Source of the DNA: Liquidambar formosana
Lineage: Eukaryota; Streptophyta; Magnoliopsida; Saxifragales; Altingiaceae
Assembly (NCBI GenBank): GCA_039720395.1
Contig: CM077831.1
Location: 6,242,003-6,306,002, forward strand
Direction: 5' to 3'
DNA length: 64,000 nt
The position numbers were made by a program, and so were the translations under genes. This document shows, piece by piece, positions 22,410 to 34,261 of this stretch (the first letter of the stretch is position 1; each line of letters starts with the position of its first letter). The notes beneath the pieces were generated by a model, which saw only the letters and a list, made by a program, of their open reading frames with translations, ran no database searches and was not told the DNA's origin.

Positions 22410-24973
22410 TATAAAGGACTTCTTCTAGACTAGGATGTAATAAAAGTTGTTTATTAATAATCATTCTTTTGAAAAATGATTAATCACATAGAATAGCTTG
22501 AGAAGCTAGATGTGATTTAAAATGGGAGCATAGAGGAAATCAAATCTTGAAAAGTCAAAGACAAAGAAATATAATTATTTTGTAGTAAACATAAGGTATT
22601 GTAAAAGGAACTTGATAAAGTATCAGTCTTCCTAGAAGAACAAAACTTTTGAAGTTTTGGTTCATGCTCTAAACTAAATTGTTGGTTAGTTCTGCTTCTT
22701 GGTTTTTGGATTCTAGTGTAATCTAAATCGAAGCAGAAAGTTAAGTAGATAATAAGTTACCTTTAAAAATTTTAATAGAGCAAGAGTTGCTAGATTAATT
22801 TTGGGAACTTATTTCTTAACTAGGTCAATTAAGACATTCTAGAAATTTGATTTCTGAATTTAAATGACTAATTAGAGTGAATGACAACGTATTCTGAGAA
22901 TACAAGAGATGTAGAGACTCTCATTTAAATGTAACGATTATGACTTGGTTATGAGATGACCAAACCCATCTTTTACTTGGTGAAGTGAAAGAGTTACATT
23001 TATAATTTGACTAGTGCATTGTGATGTATATAGTCATGTAGAGCATGCATTCAATTACAGTAGACTCATCTTAGAATACCATAGCTCAATGGTGAATCTA
23101 AGAGAACGAATTGAACCCTATTAAGATATGGGTTGATCCATGATGAGTTTTACTAATGTATCCATCTAGGATATACCTTAAAATTGCTACATATTGATAA
23201 TTTAGGGTTCACTCCAGTTTTGTCCCAATTATATCAGATATGATATGGGAAGAAACCCAACTTAAAGAAGTTAAGGCTTGGGCTTGTGCTACGTTTGTCT
23301 GGAAACATAATGTAGACAATCTGGAAATAAGGTCAAGTAAGTGTTGAATTGTGGTATATCCCAAAAGTGGTTGGGATAGTATTTCTATTACTCTAATGAA
23401 CAAAAGTTGTCCATTAGGATGTTTGCTGGATTTTCTTGAGAAAGAGTTCATTCAAGAAAGATGCAAAAGTAGATAGAATTTATAGAATTGTCTGTAAAGC
23501 CACAAACGAACAAAGATCCAACCCTTGTCTCTCTTGAGACAAAAACCCTTAAATACACTACAATCTTTTCATAGATCAAATTGGATATTTCTTAACATAA
23601 GAGAGATATTGTATCTCTATTAGAATGTGAAAGAATTGTTCTTTGGTGATAAAGATCACCAAGATAATCCTATTGATTATGACTAGACGATGTTTCACAT
23701 CAACTTGATAAATGACTTAGAGTCATTAAATCCAATATGGATAGGTAGAGACCTAAAAGGCTTGGCTATTTAAGAATGTTTTCAACATAGGCAAAAAGTT
23801 GTCTATAAAGAAACTTGTTAGATAATAGTTATGCTGAAATCCATTTGGATCTTGTTATCTATAAACACACATTTTGAATATGAGATATGTCAAAAAGGAT
23901 ATAAAGATGTTATATCAAATGGTGAAAAACCATAAAACTGTGTAAGTTATAGAAGTCTATTAATAGACTACAAGGTTCTCATAATTAGAACATCTATAAA
24001 GTTGAAGTAATCAAATTGTTTGATTTCTTTCATTGTATAGATGGACCATGAGTGTATAAAAGGTTAGTGGGAGTGCGATCGTTTTTCTTTATCCTAAGTA
24101 TAGATGATATCCTAATCATTATGAATGATATATGAATGTTATCAAATGTAAAGTTTTGGTTTTTGGAGAAAAACTAATTCATGAAAGATTTGGTAGAAGC
24201 ATCCAACAAGATCTATAGAGATAGATCATATAGATTGCTAAGTATCTCCAAATCATTAAACATAGTTGAAATGTTGAAGGAGTTCAACAGGGAGAATTCT
24301 AAGGGATGTCTGATTTACTTCAGATAAGAATTCATTATTCAAGGGCATGTACCCTAGGATAACACAAGTAAGGTTCTTAAAGTGTTAAGAAGCCTTATTC
24401 TACACTATGTATTGAACCTGATATCTATTATGTTGTAATTATTACAAATAGTTGTCAGTCAATTCAAATTTGGAATATTGGATTGTATATGGAAATTGTA
24501 AACTCACAGTAGATGGGTATATGGATTTGGATGTAATCCACATGGGGTATATTTTATATTCACTTTAGTTGGTGAAATACTTAATGGAAGAACTGTATGA
24601 AAGATACAGTGGATTCCATTATTAAGGGTGAATTAATTGTCGCATTGTCTAGGAGACTATTTGGATCTATAAGTTCATTTAGAACTTGGAGTTATTCCTT
24701 CCATTGAGTTGCCCACACCTTGTTTTGTGACAATAATGGGTCTATAGCTCAAGTATAGGAATCACGGTCTCATCAAAAGTCCAAACACATAGAGCGGCAA
24801 TTCCAAGTGATTAGAGGAATCATTGGAAAAGGTAATAGATACATTACAGAAGATATTATCTACATAAGTTTTTGTAGACCTACTGACTAAAGCTTTAAAA
24901 CATAATTGGTTATGTCTAAGACCAACATCTTGAGAAGATAGGTATACGATACATGGTCGATTGGCTTTAGTGC
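22410..24973 (+). pseudogene. Decayed copia pol 3' half in element B
   Basis: Broken plus-strand homology to Ty1/copia pol. Integrase C-terminal region near 23180-23460 (KHNVDNLEIRSSKC, then DFLEKEFIQE). RT near 23880-24330, with KLCKL and KSINRL segments, VYKRLVG, and SIDDILIIMNDI in place of the usual YVDDIL motif. RNase H near 24700-24960 (SIAQV, HIERQFQVIREIIG). Stops and frame shifts are frequent, and the RT catalytic Tyr is replaced. The family call is firm; subfamily is not resolved. The 80-aa minus frame at 23209-23451 is a shadow. Confidence 0.8.
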
Positions 24974-24984
24974 AAGTGGGAGAT
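24974..24984 (+). promoter_or_regulatory. Polypurine tract of element B
   Basis: AAGTGGGAGAT immediately before the 3' LTR start TGTTAGGATT, same as in element A. Confidence 0.93.
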
Positions 24985-26636
24985 TGTTAGGATTATGCCC
25001 TAGAGCCAATCATAGAGATGATTGTTTAGGGATTAGGAACAATCATTTGATTTCATTTATGTATGTCACATTTATTATTGATTTAATAAAAGGGCTTATT
25101 CTATTATGTTTATATGCATCATTTATATTTACATAATATGTCCATGGAGTTAGAGTTGAGAATATGGAATTACAAAGAGTTGTAATTTTGAGACTATAGA
25201 TATATCTCTGTACTAAACTCCTAAAGCATTCCTAGTTGAAGGTTCACTATGATGGACAGTAATGAACCATAGGACTAGCACTTGTTAGGCTGACTCTATA
25301 AGAGGATAGCTAGTCTCAAGCCATTTGTGTGGAGACACTACAACCAATAAGTGAGTGCCTATTGCGAGAATAGGTACACTGAATGTGACCAAAGATATGA
25401 GATAAACTGAATGGAGTTTTATCCTACCTGTCAATCAGTTTCTCATTGTTATAGTGGTACAAGTAATCCTTAGACCTGAGACACCATAGTTACCTTATGC
25501 ATGTAGCTTTAGAAGTTTGATAACACTAAGTGTAGATCCTATTCAGGGGTCTGCAAAGGTGTTCATTGGCCCTACTGCTATGTGTATGAAGGCATGTGAG
25601 TGATCAATAAGGGATCCATCACTCTTAGGAAAAAGAGAGAGAATGTCTCATATAGCATTCATAATATAACTCATTAAATCCATGGCCATGGTAGGATGAA
25701 TATGAAAAGAGTTTCATGAGTTCATCAATGAGTTGATATCTATGAATGAGTATAAAGTAATTGAACTAGGGACTTGACAGACTTCCATGTCCTATTAGTT
25801 CAATTGGAGACATTGTGTTGAAGGAAGGATGCAATTGTAACCTATAAACTATAACAGAAGGGTTCTTTGTAAATGACTATTCACCTCATTAAGGACCACA
25901 CCATGAGCCATATGCTAGGTGTTACTCATGGTTAGTAGAAGCCCTAATTGATATAAGTGAGTTATAATCAATTAGGGAATTGGAAGGAGTTCCAATTAGA
26001 CCCTAAATGGAAAGAGTTCCATTGTGCACACCTCATGCTATTCCTACTACTTGATGATGTGAACCCAATGGGTCACACACTGATCATGCAAGATGAGCTT
26101 TTAAGTCTATGAGAGAAAGGGTATGAGTGCATAAAGAATAGTTCTTTGAGGCCATGTTTGTATTTGATATAAACAATAGGGGTTATTGTGCAATTTAGGG
26201 AAATTGCACAAAACCCTAAAAGGGTTTCCCCCCTAGGGCCGGCCCCTTTAGTGTGGACTATTTAAGTCACACTATGATGTGTGACATCATCACTTTTAGA
26301 AGACACCAAGGGCTGGCCAGAATTTCCAGCCTCCCTCTCTCTCTCTCCTCTCTTCTCCTACACTAGCAACAACAAGGAAAAGGAGGAAAGGACTTGAAGC
26401 TCTAGCTAGGTGTGGATACCGTTGGAGGCAGCACACTTGGGCTGCTCATTCACCGCTGTCCGGAATCAAAGCTTGGAGCAAAAAGGAGAAGACAAAAATT
26501 CTGTAAGTGTTCTAACCCTCTTCGTAGTTAGGGTTTGATTTTGTGTTATGCATAGTTAGATTCATGGGCTGTGGAATCGTAGGAAAAATTTTTATATTCC
26601 GCACTTCAATTTTTCCCTCTTGTTCGATTCCCAACA
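24985..26636 (+). repeat. 3' LTR of element B
   Basis: 1652 bp from TGTTAGGATTATGCC to GATTCCCAACA. It retains the TATA-like CTATTTAAG (about 26259-26267) lost from the 5' copy. The CT-rich block near 26333-26352 is the transcribed leader side. Followed by CTTTA, the probable TSD of B. Confidence 0.95.
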
Positions 26637-27153
26637 CTTTAAACGATGACCGTCCAACTAGGGGTATGTCAAGTTTAGGTCTAACCTCTGTTTGTGTGAC
26701 CATGGTATTCCTTTGTGCCGTCCACTTGAGGAAGTAGGGTTTACCAATCCTACAACCCTAGTATGTCAACTTACCATTGTTTTTAGGATGTCTTATGTAA
26801 CTAGGGGTATGCTCAATCAGACCTTGATGGTATGTCAACCTTGATGGTACCCGTGAGATACCGTTATGTTGTCCGTATAGGTACTTAGGATTAGTTGATC
26901 CCATGTATGTCATCCCATCTTTCGTCTTGTGGAATTCAGTCAAAATAGAGTGTTCAACTAGGGGTATAGTATTTAGGGTCAACTTCATTAGATTTAGAGT
27001 AGTTATGGGCCTTAATTTAAAATAAAAATTTGGATTGAGCTTAAAAAAAAATATGTTCTTGTTAGAGGTCTGGCTTGGATTCAAGATCATACAACAAGAT
27101 TAGTCAAAGTAGATCATATTCCAATCACAGAAGCCATATCCAGAATAAACTCA
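26637..27153 (+). other. Leader of gypsy element D, cut by insertion of element B
   Basis: Between element B's LTR and the gag start lies ~515 bp with an AACTAGGGGTAT phrase repeated three times (about 26656, 26799, 26956; spacing near 150 bp). The continuation to the left, including D's 5' LTR, is not in the window. It was presumably on the far side of B and lost with B's left end. Confidence 0.5.
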
Positions 27154-28549
27154 GTGACTCAAGCATCGACTTCAACTGAAGAAGTAGCACCACCTGAGGA
27201 TGTTAACAAGCTCTTACATGAGATGATGATTATGTTGCAACAAGTATCTCTAAAATCTGATGAGGCAATGAGGATGGCCCAGGAAGCAATTCAAGCCCAA
27301 ATAATCCCAACCCAGTCTATCCCACAAAATGCTCAACCCATTCCATAAAATACCCAACTCATTCCACCAAATACCTAACCTATTCCACAAAATACTCAAC
27401 CCATTCCACAAAATACTCAACCCATCCCACAAAATGCCCAACCCATTCCACAAAATACTCAACCCATTCTACAAAATGCCCAACCCATTCCACAAAATGC
27501 TCAACCCAATCCATAAAACACCCAACCTATTCTAAATACCCAGGGTTACCCTATCATTGTTGATGACTGGCCTAATTCAACCATGATGAGGACTAATCCG
27601 CCAATCCCAGAAGACCATAAAGTGTTAGCATTTAAGGTCGAAGCCATAGAAAAAGCCCTCAAGAACATTCACAAATCAAATGATTTGATTAATATCCAGG
27701 CATTGTCCTTATTTCCTTAAGCCCGTATACCGACCCAATTCAAAATGATAGAGCTTAAAAAGTTTGATGGTACAGGCTGCCCTAAGACCCATTTGAAAAT
27801 GTATACTAGGCTATGCACCCAAGAGGAGCCATAAATGAGCTTTTGGCCCAAATGCTTCATAAGTTTTTATCTGGATCTACTGTCCATTGGTTTTTATCAT
27901 TGGATGAATCTCGAACCTGGTCTTGGGAGATGTTTGTATAGAATTCTCCAATCATTACAAGTACAACATTGAGGTTGATGTTCCCCGTAGGGATTTGGAA
28001 ACCACTAAACAAGAGCAAAATGAAACCTTATCTACTTTCATCACTAGGTGGAGACTTAAGGCATCCCAAATGACTGTAAGGCCTAATGAGGAAGAGAAAA
28101 TCCAAATGGTAGTAAAAAATCTTCTCCCCATTTACCATAAGCATTTGTTTGCAAACTATTTCCCAAACTTTAAAGCTTTAATTAAGGTGAGAACTCAGGT
28201 GGAAGATGCTATCAATGATGGAACCATTAAGAATAAGGGGAAAGCTTACTCCAATCATTCCACTACCAATAGAGAGTCTCTTGGTAGACTTTGCCAATTT
28301 TCCAAACTATATATGCCTTTAGAACAAGCCTATGAAGGATTGAAGGGAGCAGGCTTCCTCCAACCTCGTGATCCTATACCACCACCAAACCTATTACCTC
28401 GTTGGTTCAAGGAAGATGAATTTTGCAAGTTCCATCAAAGCAAGGGGCATCGAACTAATGGTTGTTTAAAGCTGAAACATGCAGTCCAAGACCTCATCGA
28501 TAAGAAAATCATTGATGAACCGAAAGACCCTAATAAAGCCTCAGAATAG
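27154..28549 (+). pseudogene. Ty3/gypsy (Tat-like) gag pseudogene
   Basis: Starts MTQASTSTEE; then a Gln/Pro-rich heptad repeat; then a Retrotrans_gag core (LKKFDGTGCPKTHLKMY, about 27755-27810) and, after a frame shift, a long open frame (27923-28549) with ETLSTFITRWRLKASQM. The end has a Cys/His motif FCKFHQSKGHRTNGC, typical of Tat/Ogre-group gag. Stops (several CAA-to-TAA) and at least one shift disable it. No protease, RT or integrase follows, so the element was gag-only or lost pol. The role would have been particle assembly; here it is dead. Confidence 0.8.
27315..27535 (+). repeat. 21-bp tandem repeat in gag encoding a 7-residue unit
   Basis: About ten copies of a 21-bp unit, CCCATTCCACAAAATACTCA plus one base, coding QPIPQNT-like heptads in the gag frame. 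At least three copies carry stops. Frames on the other strand and in other phases across it are repeat by-products. Confidence 0.85.
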
Positions 28550-30738
28550 TTGAAGAATGGGAGTGATTCCACATTCCACATAGTGTTTGCTGCTATACTG
28601 ATTCTACCATGACTGTCTGTGATGAAAAGTTTGGTTATCTTCAGTTGGGTTTAGGTCTAGTTCATTTCTTTTGTTTCCGAAGTATGTAGGTCTTTTGCTT
28701 TTGAGTCCAGTAGTCAGTTGGTCTATCATTCTCTTTATCCTTCAATCTCAATGTAATGTATCTTTCTTTCAATAAAATGATGAATTTCTAGTATTCATTT
28801 GTCTTTTTATTCTTCTCATCAATCGATCAATGATCAAAGTGGCATGAACATAAACTTTAGAGGCATAATGGATGAACTATGACCAATTAATTTAGAAACA
28901 ATGATAAGCCTGAAATGGTTAACTTAGGGACTACCCTCATAAATGAAGATAGAGAATTCATCAGGCCATTGAAGAAAGACTTTGAAGGCCTTGAAGATCA
29001 AGAAGTTAAGCATTGAACAATTCAAAATCAGACTTTCGAGAAGATTAGCTCGTGTAGCCAAAAAAAGAAGGACAAAAAAATGTTTGAGTGGAAAAGTGAT
29101 GGTAAAACCATCAAGAATGTCAAAGAAGATTGATAGAGAATTATTGAAGAAATACTTTATGGTCAAAGAGGTTAGAGCATCAGTTCATAACTCGAAAGGA
29201 GAGTTGAAGATCAAATTAGAGTGGTCCCTATATCAATAAAAATCTTTGGTATGTGCAGAGTCCTAGCCTACTAGGTTGAAAACTTGAAAAGGCGGCCTAG
29301 GCAAAAGTTAGGGCTTTCAAAAAAAAAAAAAAGAAAAAAGAAAAAAGTTTTGAACTATGAAGGCTAGATTCCCTACAAAAGATAAGCTTTTTAGATGTGT
29401 GTGTTTCTTTCAAGTATTAAGTGGGGATATGTAGGCAGCTCATAAAGTCACCTCGGGTGTGGTCTTAAAAAAAAAAAAAACCAAAAAGAAAGAAAAAAAA
29501 GAAAAAAAAAAAGGGCTTTGCGTATGACCAATCATTGAAGGTGATTTTTTGTGACTAAGTCGAAAGGGAATAGTTTCATCCGTAAGCCTCTTAGAAGATT
29601 TAACATGCCACTAAGAAAGTTGATTTGACTTTTCCACTATCTTTTGTTACTTTTTGTCTTGTTGATCCAAAAAAAAAAAAAAAAAAAAAGAGTCCCTCAC
29701 GATTGATTCTCCTATGATTGTCTTTGTGTTTTGTTTTGTCCTATGTCTTTATTGGTCATTAACCCTACCTTCTAAAGAATTCTTGTTGTAATCCTGTCCA
29801 ATCCCATAGCTAAATAAAATGCATTAATTGTAGGACCTTATCATATCCTGCTACCCAAACTTTTATAACAGATTTGATGACAGAAAAATGAGTAGCAATA
29901 ATCTCTAAGGGGTTGATTTGTCTTATTTAATCGAAATATCTAAATAGCTCAATCAAGAATAGGGATATGAGACTTCATGAATTAAATTCCTCTAATGTTG
30001 AAGCATTCTCAATATTAGAAAGGCTCGAATTGTTCAATTTAGAGTAGGGGTATGGGACTTGAATTGAATTCTTCCAAGGTTCCGAATTCTCAAGATCTGA
30101 AAGGCATGTGGCAGTAAAATAAATGAAAAGAAAAGAAAAGCCCACTAGGTTGAAAACCCGAAAGGGTGGCCTAGGCAAAAATTAGGGCAACCCGCTAGGT
30201 TGAAAACCCAAAAGGGAAATCTAGGCAAAAGTTAATGTTTTTGAAAAAATAAGAAAGAGGGAAAAAGAAAGTGTCTACTTTGTCTCCATGCTTTGAAGGA
30301 ACAACAAGTCCAATCTAGGCCTCCTGAAAATACATTGTTTCTTATAAAGGGCATCCATAATTAAAGAAAATGGTTTTAAAAAAAGGCTCTATAATTGCGC
30401 TAAGTCTGTTTAGCTTACCATAGAAATGTTTTCCATAGAAAAGTGATAAATTTTGGTTGAGAGTCGTTGTTGGCTTTTCTTCTCTTGTGCATGTTTTTGG
30501 GTTCGTTCTGATAGGATTGTACCTAATGCTAGGTCTTGTTAGGTCTAGATCTACTACATTCCCTCAATGAGTTGTTATATTTAGTCTCAAAGGCCTTAGT
30601 GTCTTTTGTGTTTCCCCCTTTAGGTCTTTGGGTTAACTTTGTTCAGTCTCAAGGCTTGAGGGCCTTGACATATTTCCAGGCCCATAAGCCTACCTCATTT
30701 AATCTCAAGGCTTGAGAGCCTCTACATATTTTCTCCTG
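28550..30738 (+). other. 3' noncoding region of element D
   Basis: No pol found. Three copies of a CTAGGTTGAAAAC phrase followed by GCCTAGGCAAAA (about 29270, 30143, 30197), A-rich runs near 29318, 29467 and 29670, and no supported coding frame. The basic 85-residue frame at 28982-29239 has no family resemblance and is not called. Long repeat-rich 3' regions are known in Tat/Ogre elements. Confidence 0.55.
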
Positions 30739-31420
30739 TGGAAGGTTTGAGTAGGAAAGTCTTACTCAATCTATAGTTCCATGTTTTTTGTCTCTTGGGA
30801 GGTTTAAGTAGGAGAGTTTTAATCAATCTGTAGTACCATATTTTTTTGTCTCTTGGGAGGTTTGAGTAGGAGAGTCTTACTCAATTTGCAGTTCCATATT
30901 TTTGTCTCTTGAGAGGTTTGAGTAGGAAAGTCTTATTCAATTTGCAGTTCCATGTTTTTTGTCTCTTGGGAAGTTTGAGTAGGAGAATCTTACTCAATTT
31001 GTAGTTCCATATTTTTGTCTCTTGGGAGGTTTGAGTAGGAGAGTCTTACTCAATTTGCAGTCCATATTTTTGCTTCTTGAAAGGTTTGGGTAGGGAAAGT
31101 CTTATTCAATCTACAGTTCCATGTTTTTGTCTCTTGGGAGGTTTGAGTAGGAAATTCTTACTCAATCTGTAGTTCCATGTTTTTTGTCTCTTGGGAGGTT
31201 TGAATAGGAAAGTCTTACTCAATTTTCAGTTTCATGTTTTCTTTTCTCTCAAAAGGGTTGAGTGGGAGAGTCTTACTCAATTTGCAATTCCATGTTTTTT
31301 TTGCCTCTCGGAAGGGTTGAATAGGAAAGTCCTACTCATTCTACAGTTCCATTGTTTTCGTTCTTGGATAGTTTGATTAGAACAGAAGCGTCTTACTCAT
31401 TTGACAGTTCTAAGGTTTTT
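30739..31420 (+). repeat. ~57-bp tandem array upstream of element D's 3' LTR
   Basis: About twelve drifting copies of a unit beginning GGTTTGAGTAGGAGAGTCTT and ending TTTTTGTCTCTTGGGA, at roughly 30744, 30801, 30858, 30914, 30971, 31027, 31083, 31140, 31197, 31255, 31313 and 31367. The last copies are most diverged. Confidence 0.85.
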
Positions 31421-31544
31421 CTCCTTTTGTGTTATGAGTATCCTATTAGTAGGACATAACACGAAGACATTATGGTTGCCCGTTGAAAATGGGCTATCTT
31501 TTTTTTGGCATTAGCATTCACTTGTTGTTGACACAAGCTCTAAC

Positions 31545-31557
31545 AATAAGGGGTATC
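31545..31557 (+). promoter_or_regulatory. Polypurine tract of element D
   Basis: ATAAGGGGTATC lies directly before the LTR start TGTAGACACC, in the position expected for plus-strand priming. Short and only moderately purine-rich. Confidence 0.6.
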
Positions 31558-33588
31558 TGTAGACACCCTATTTTCATCTTCTAATTCCACACCTTTCCAC
31601 CTTAGGAGCATTGTCACATGTAGATTTTTGCATCATTTTGGCACCAAATCTTTTTAGTTAGACTCTATACATCCCAAAGAATCCATAGTATCTTCTAGGG
31701 TTCAATTTGGTTCAATATTTATAACTAATAAGAACTTTTGCAACTTGAAGGGCATTTACGTCATTTCACTTGCATAATTCTTATTTGATATCCAATTCTC
31801 ACCAAATTCATCCTGGGATGATCCTGATGATCTTAGGATGTCATTTGTAGGCTTGGTTTAAAGTATGGTTAAGTTTGGAGATGATTTGCTGGTCCAGGGT
31901 AAGCTCGGTTTAACTCCATTCATTGGTTCTTCTTATAATTGCTTCCTAATTTGATCCAATTGAGTCAAATTAAAGCTTCATTAATATCAATTAAGTCTTC
32001 ATTAAGGTGCATTAATGTTTGGAATCATTTTTGGAAGAGTTTGATTGCAACTAGGACTCCATTAGCATTCAAACCCTAATGTTGCCCTGGTGAGCCTCAA
32101 TTGATCTCTATTAGCCATACGGGCTTAACCCTTGATTAATTGACCAAGTATGGCTCAATTAGGAGTGTTTCAATCAGATTTTAAGTAGAGAATTAAGTCA
32201 GGGTCGTTTTAAATCCAAAATCAATGAATTTAGACTTAAAATGGACCAAATACATAGCCTTAAAGGATAAGAATGCATAAAAGAAGGCAAAATTAATGGC
32301 TACTAGTAGCCATTTGGTCACCTTCAGAGGCCAAACGGCCACTTTCAGAGGCCAAATGGCCACCTTCAAAGGCCAAACAGCCACCCAAGGTGCCCAAACA
32401 GCCACCAAGGGTGCCCAGTTGGCCTTTGACGGTGTTTTACCTTATTTTAACCTCTCTAGATTCCTTCTCTTGTTATAATTCGAATTTCCTCAGGATTTTT
32501 GAAGAGTTTGAGATAGGAACTAGCTCTTGTGAGTGATTTAGAGCCCTTGGATCATCCCTAACTAGATCTAATCCTAGCCATTCATTCCATCCACCTCCCA
32601 CTATAAATAGGGGTCCTCCCATCCTCCATTCTCCATCAAGTCTTAGTAGAGTTTTCCTAAGCAAATGAAAATCTTGAGTTCTTGAGTGTAGGGTGAACAT
32701 TCCTATTAGTATCCCTTCACTTGAGACTCATTCTAAGAAGAGCTTGGGCTCAATAGTTAGTGGGGAATATTCCTATTAGTACCTTCTAGCTTATGACCCA
32801 TTCTAGAGTTTAAAGGTGCAGAAGCTCTACCCAACTTTCGACTTCCTCCCCTGAGGCCATCTTAAAGCTCAAAAGCATCGAAGCTCTGCCGAATTTCGAC
32901 TCAAAAACCTGAGGTTGCAAATAGAACTCTGCCTCAATTTTTTCAAGTATAATTCCTAAACTCCATTGCCATGATGTAGTTGTTTATGTGATAATGCATG
33001 CTCCCATGAGTTTTATTATTCATAGGATTGTATTAGGGTTTTGATCCTAAATCAAACAAGTTTTTAAACCAAAGTTGTTTCTTTCAAAGTAAGTTGTTTT
33101 TTAAAAGCAAGTGTTTGATTATGGATTGGATTCTAATAGAGTCCTAGAGAAGTGAAACTCTTCCCCCCAAATGATTTGTTCGAACTACGCGGACTGTGAT
33201 TTTCGCCAAAACTACATAGGCTACTTACTTGAGCCCAAGTCCAACTTAGCTTAGATTTTATCTTTTAATTTTTATAATTTTTAGTTATATTGCATGGTTG
33301 AAATTAATTAAGCCCAATCAATAACTGAAACCAATTTATCGGCTGAAATGGGTGCCTATGGGCCGTGGCTCGAAACCTTCCCATTTCGTAACATAGCCTC
33401 CGAATCCTTGTTTTTGGTTCAAGACTTGCCTATTTTCCATTATATAGAGTCAAATTTTTTTTTATAAAACAAATCTTTTAGTGGTTTTCTCGTACCCTAA
33501 AAATAAGGTGGCGACTCCTTTGCTTTTTGTAACCTTTTTAGGAGTGGAATGAAACTCGATTCCCCTGAGTCAATTTCTAGCATCTACA
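31558..33588 (+). repeat. 3' LTR of element D (gypsy Tat-like)
   Basis: 2031 bp, TGTAGACACCC to GCATCTACA. Near the end it has GGGTGCCTATGGGC, CCTTCCCATTTCGTAAC, AGCCTCCGAATCC and AAGGTGGCGACTCC. The same series in the same order marks the solo LTR at 36956-39459 and, inverted, the one at 39609-41204. A four-copy ~22-bp repeat (GAGGCCAAACGGCCAC-like) is at about 32319-32408. A TATA-like CTATAAATAG lies near 32601. Confidence 0.85.
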
Positions 33589-34229
33589 GGGCATTAAATG
33601 CCATTTAATGTGCCAGCATGTGGGTCTTATCACTTGCCACTGTGGCCAATGATTAGTCATATCACGCCCCTTATGTTTCGAGGGGCTCTATGTAAGGTCT
33701 TGTCTTACTAGTGTCAGTGCATTGTACTAACCTAGCTAAACCTATGCTAGGCATTTAATACTATCTAAGTTATCTCAATAGTGGGCAAGCTCACATAGGG
33801 GAGAATCACTCCTTGATTCGTCCTCGAGCTTTTCCCTTCATGACCTTGTCCTCCCAGTCTCGACTCTCCTAACCGTATCAGTCCCTTACTTCCCATTCGG
33901 TCGTTGCGATGGTCTTTAAGTTCCTGAGGATGTCCTTTCACAAGATCTTATTCCTGAGGTAACCTATCATCGAGGTTCCCTCTTCCGAGAATGGCTTCGC
34001 GAGTTTGTGATGTCGAGGGAGGCTTCCCCGGTGAAATTCCCTTTTTGGCCTACGTGCTTCCTTCGTCGCGTGTTTGTTTATGTGGGCACCTCGGGGCCTT
34101 TCTTACCTTTACCCCAAGGTCACGTGTTAAGCACGTGTGGTGGTGGCCTGTGGCCATAAAGCCATTCTTTAGGTGTTTTTGCACTTGACACGTGTCGAGT
34201 GTATGACCCCAAAAGCCACCATATCTACA
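33589..34229 (+). mobile_element. LTR-like fragment, relative of 56352-57280
   Basis: Shares with 56352-57280 a series of diverged blocks and the same end: TTGACACGTGT, then a GTGTATGACC or GTGTCTAACC word, then TCTACA. The left part is missing; D's LTR abuts it, so D may have inserted here. No coding capacity; the 65-69 aa frames around 33991-34259 on both strands are not called. The pairing is visible but LTR identity is inferred from the CA end. Confidence 0.45.
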
Positions 34230-34261
34230 GATACAAGCCAATAACCATGGCTGTATCAAGT

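Larger units (their letters stand above)
7575..26636 (+). mobile_element. Element B: copia-derived LTR retrotransposon hosting element A
   Basis: A plus-strand LTR retrotransposon with 5' LTR (truncated, 7575-8877), primer-binding site, ~3.8 kb leader, decayed copia pol 3' half, polypurine tract and a full 3' LTR (24985-26636). Element A occupies 12697-22404. Without A and its TSD copy, B is ~9.35 kb; restoring the missing ~320 bp of LTR brings it near the 9.7 kb of A. No intact gag or pol frame exists, so B depended on proteins supplied in trans (large retrotransposon derivative type). The 3' flank begins CTTTA, its likely TSD; the left copy is lost. The host to the right is element D's leader. 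Confidence 0.9.

Noticed and set aside
27250..27535. Minus and alternative plus frames over the gag heptad repeat
   Set aside because: Repeat by-products; only the QPIPQNT phase continues into gag homology.
28982..29239. Basic 85-residue frame in the 3' region of element D
   Set aside because: Lys/Arg-rich from A-rich DNA, no homology, overlaps an equally long frame on the other strand.
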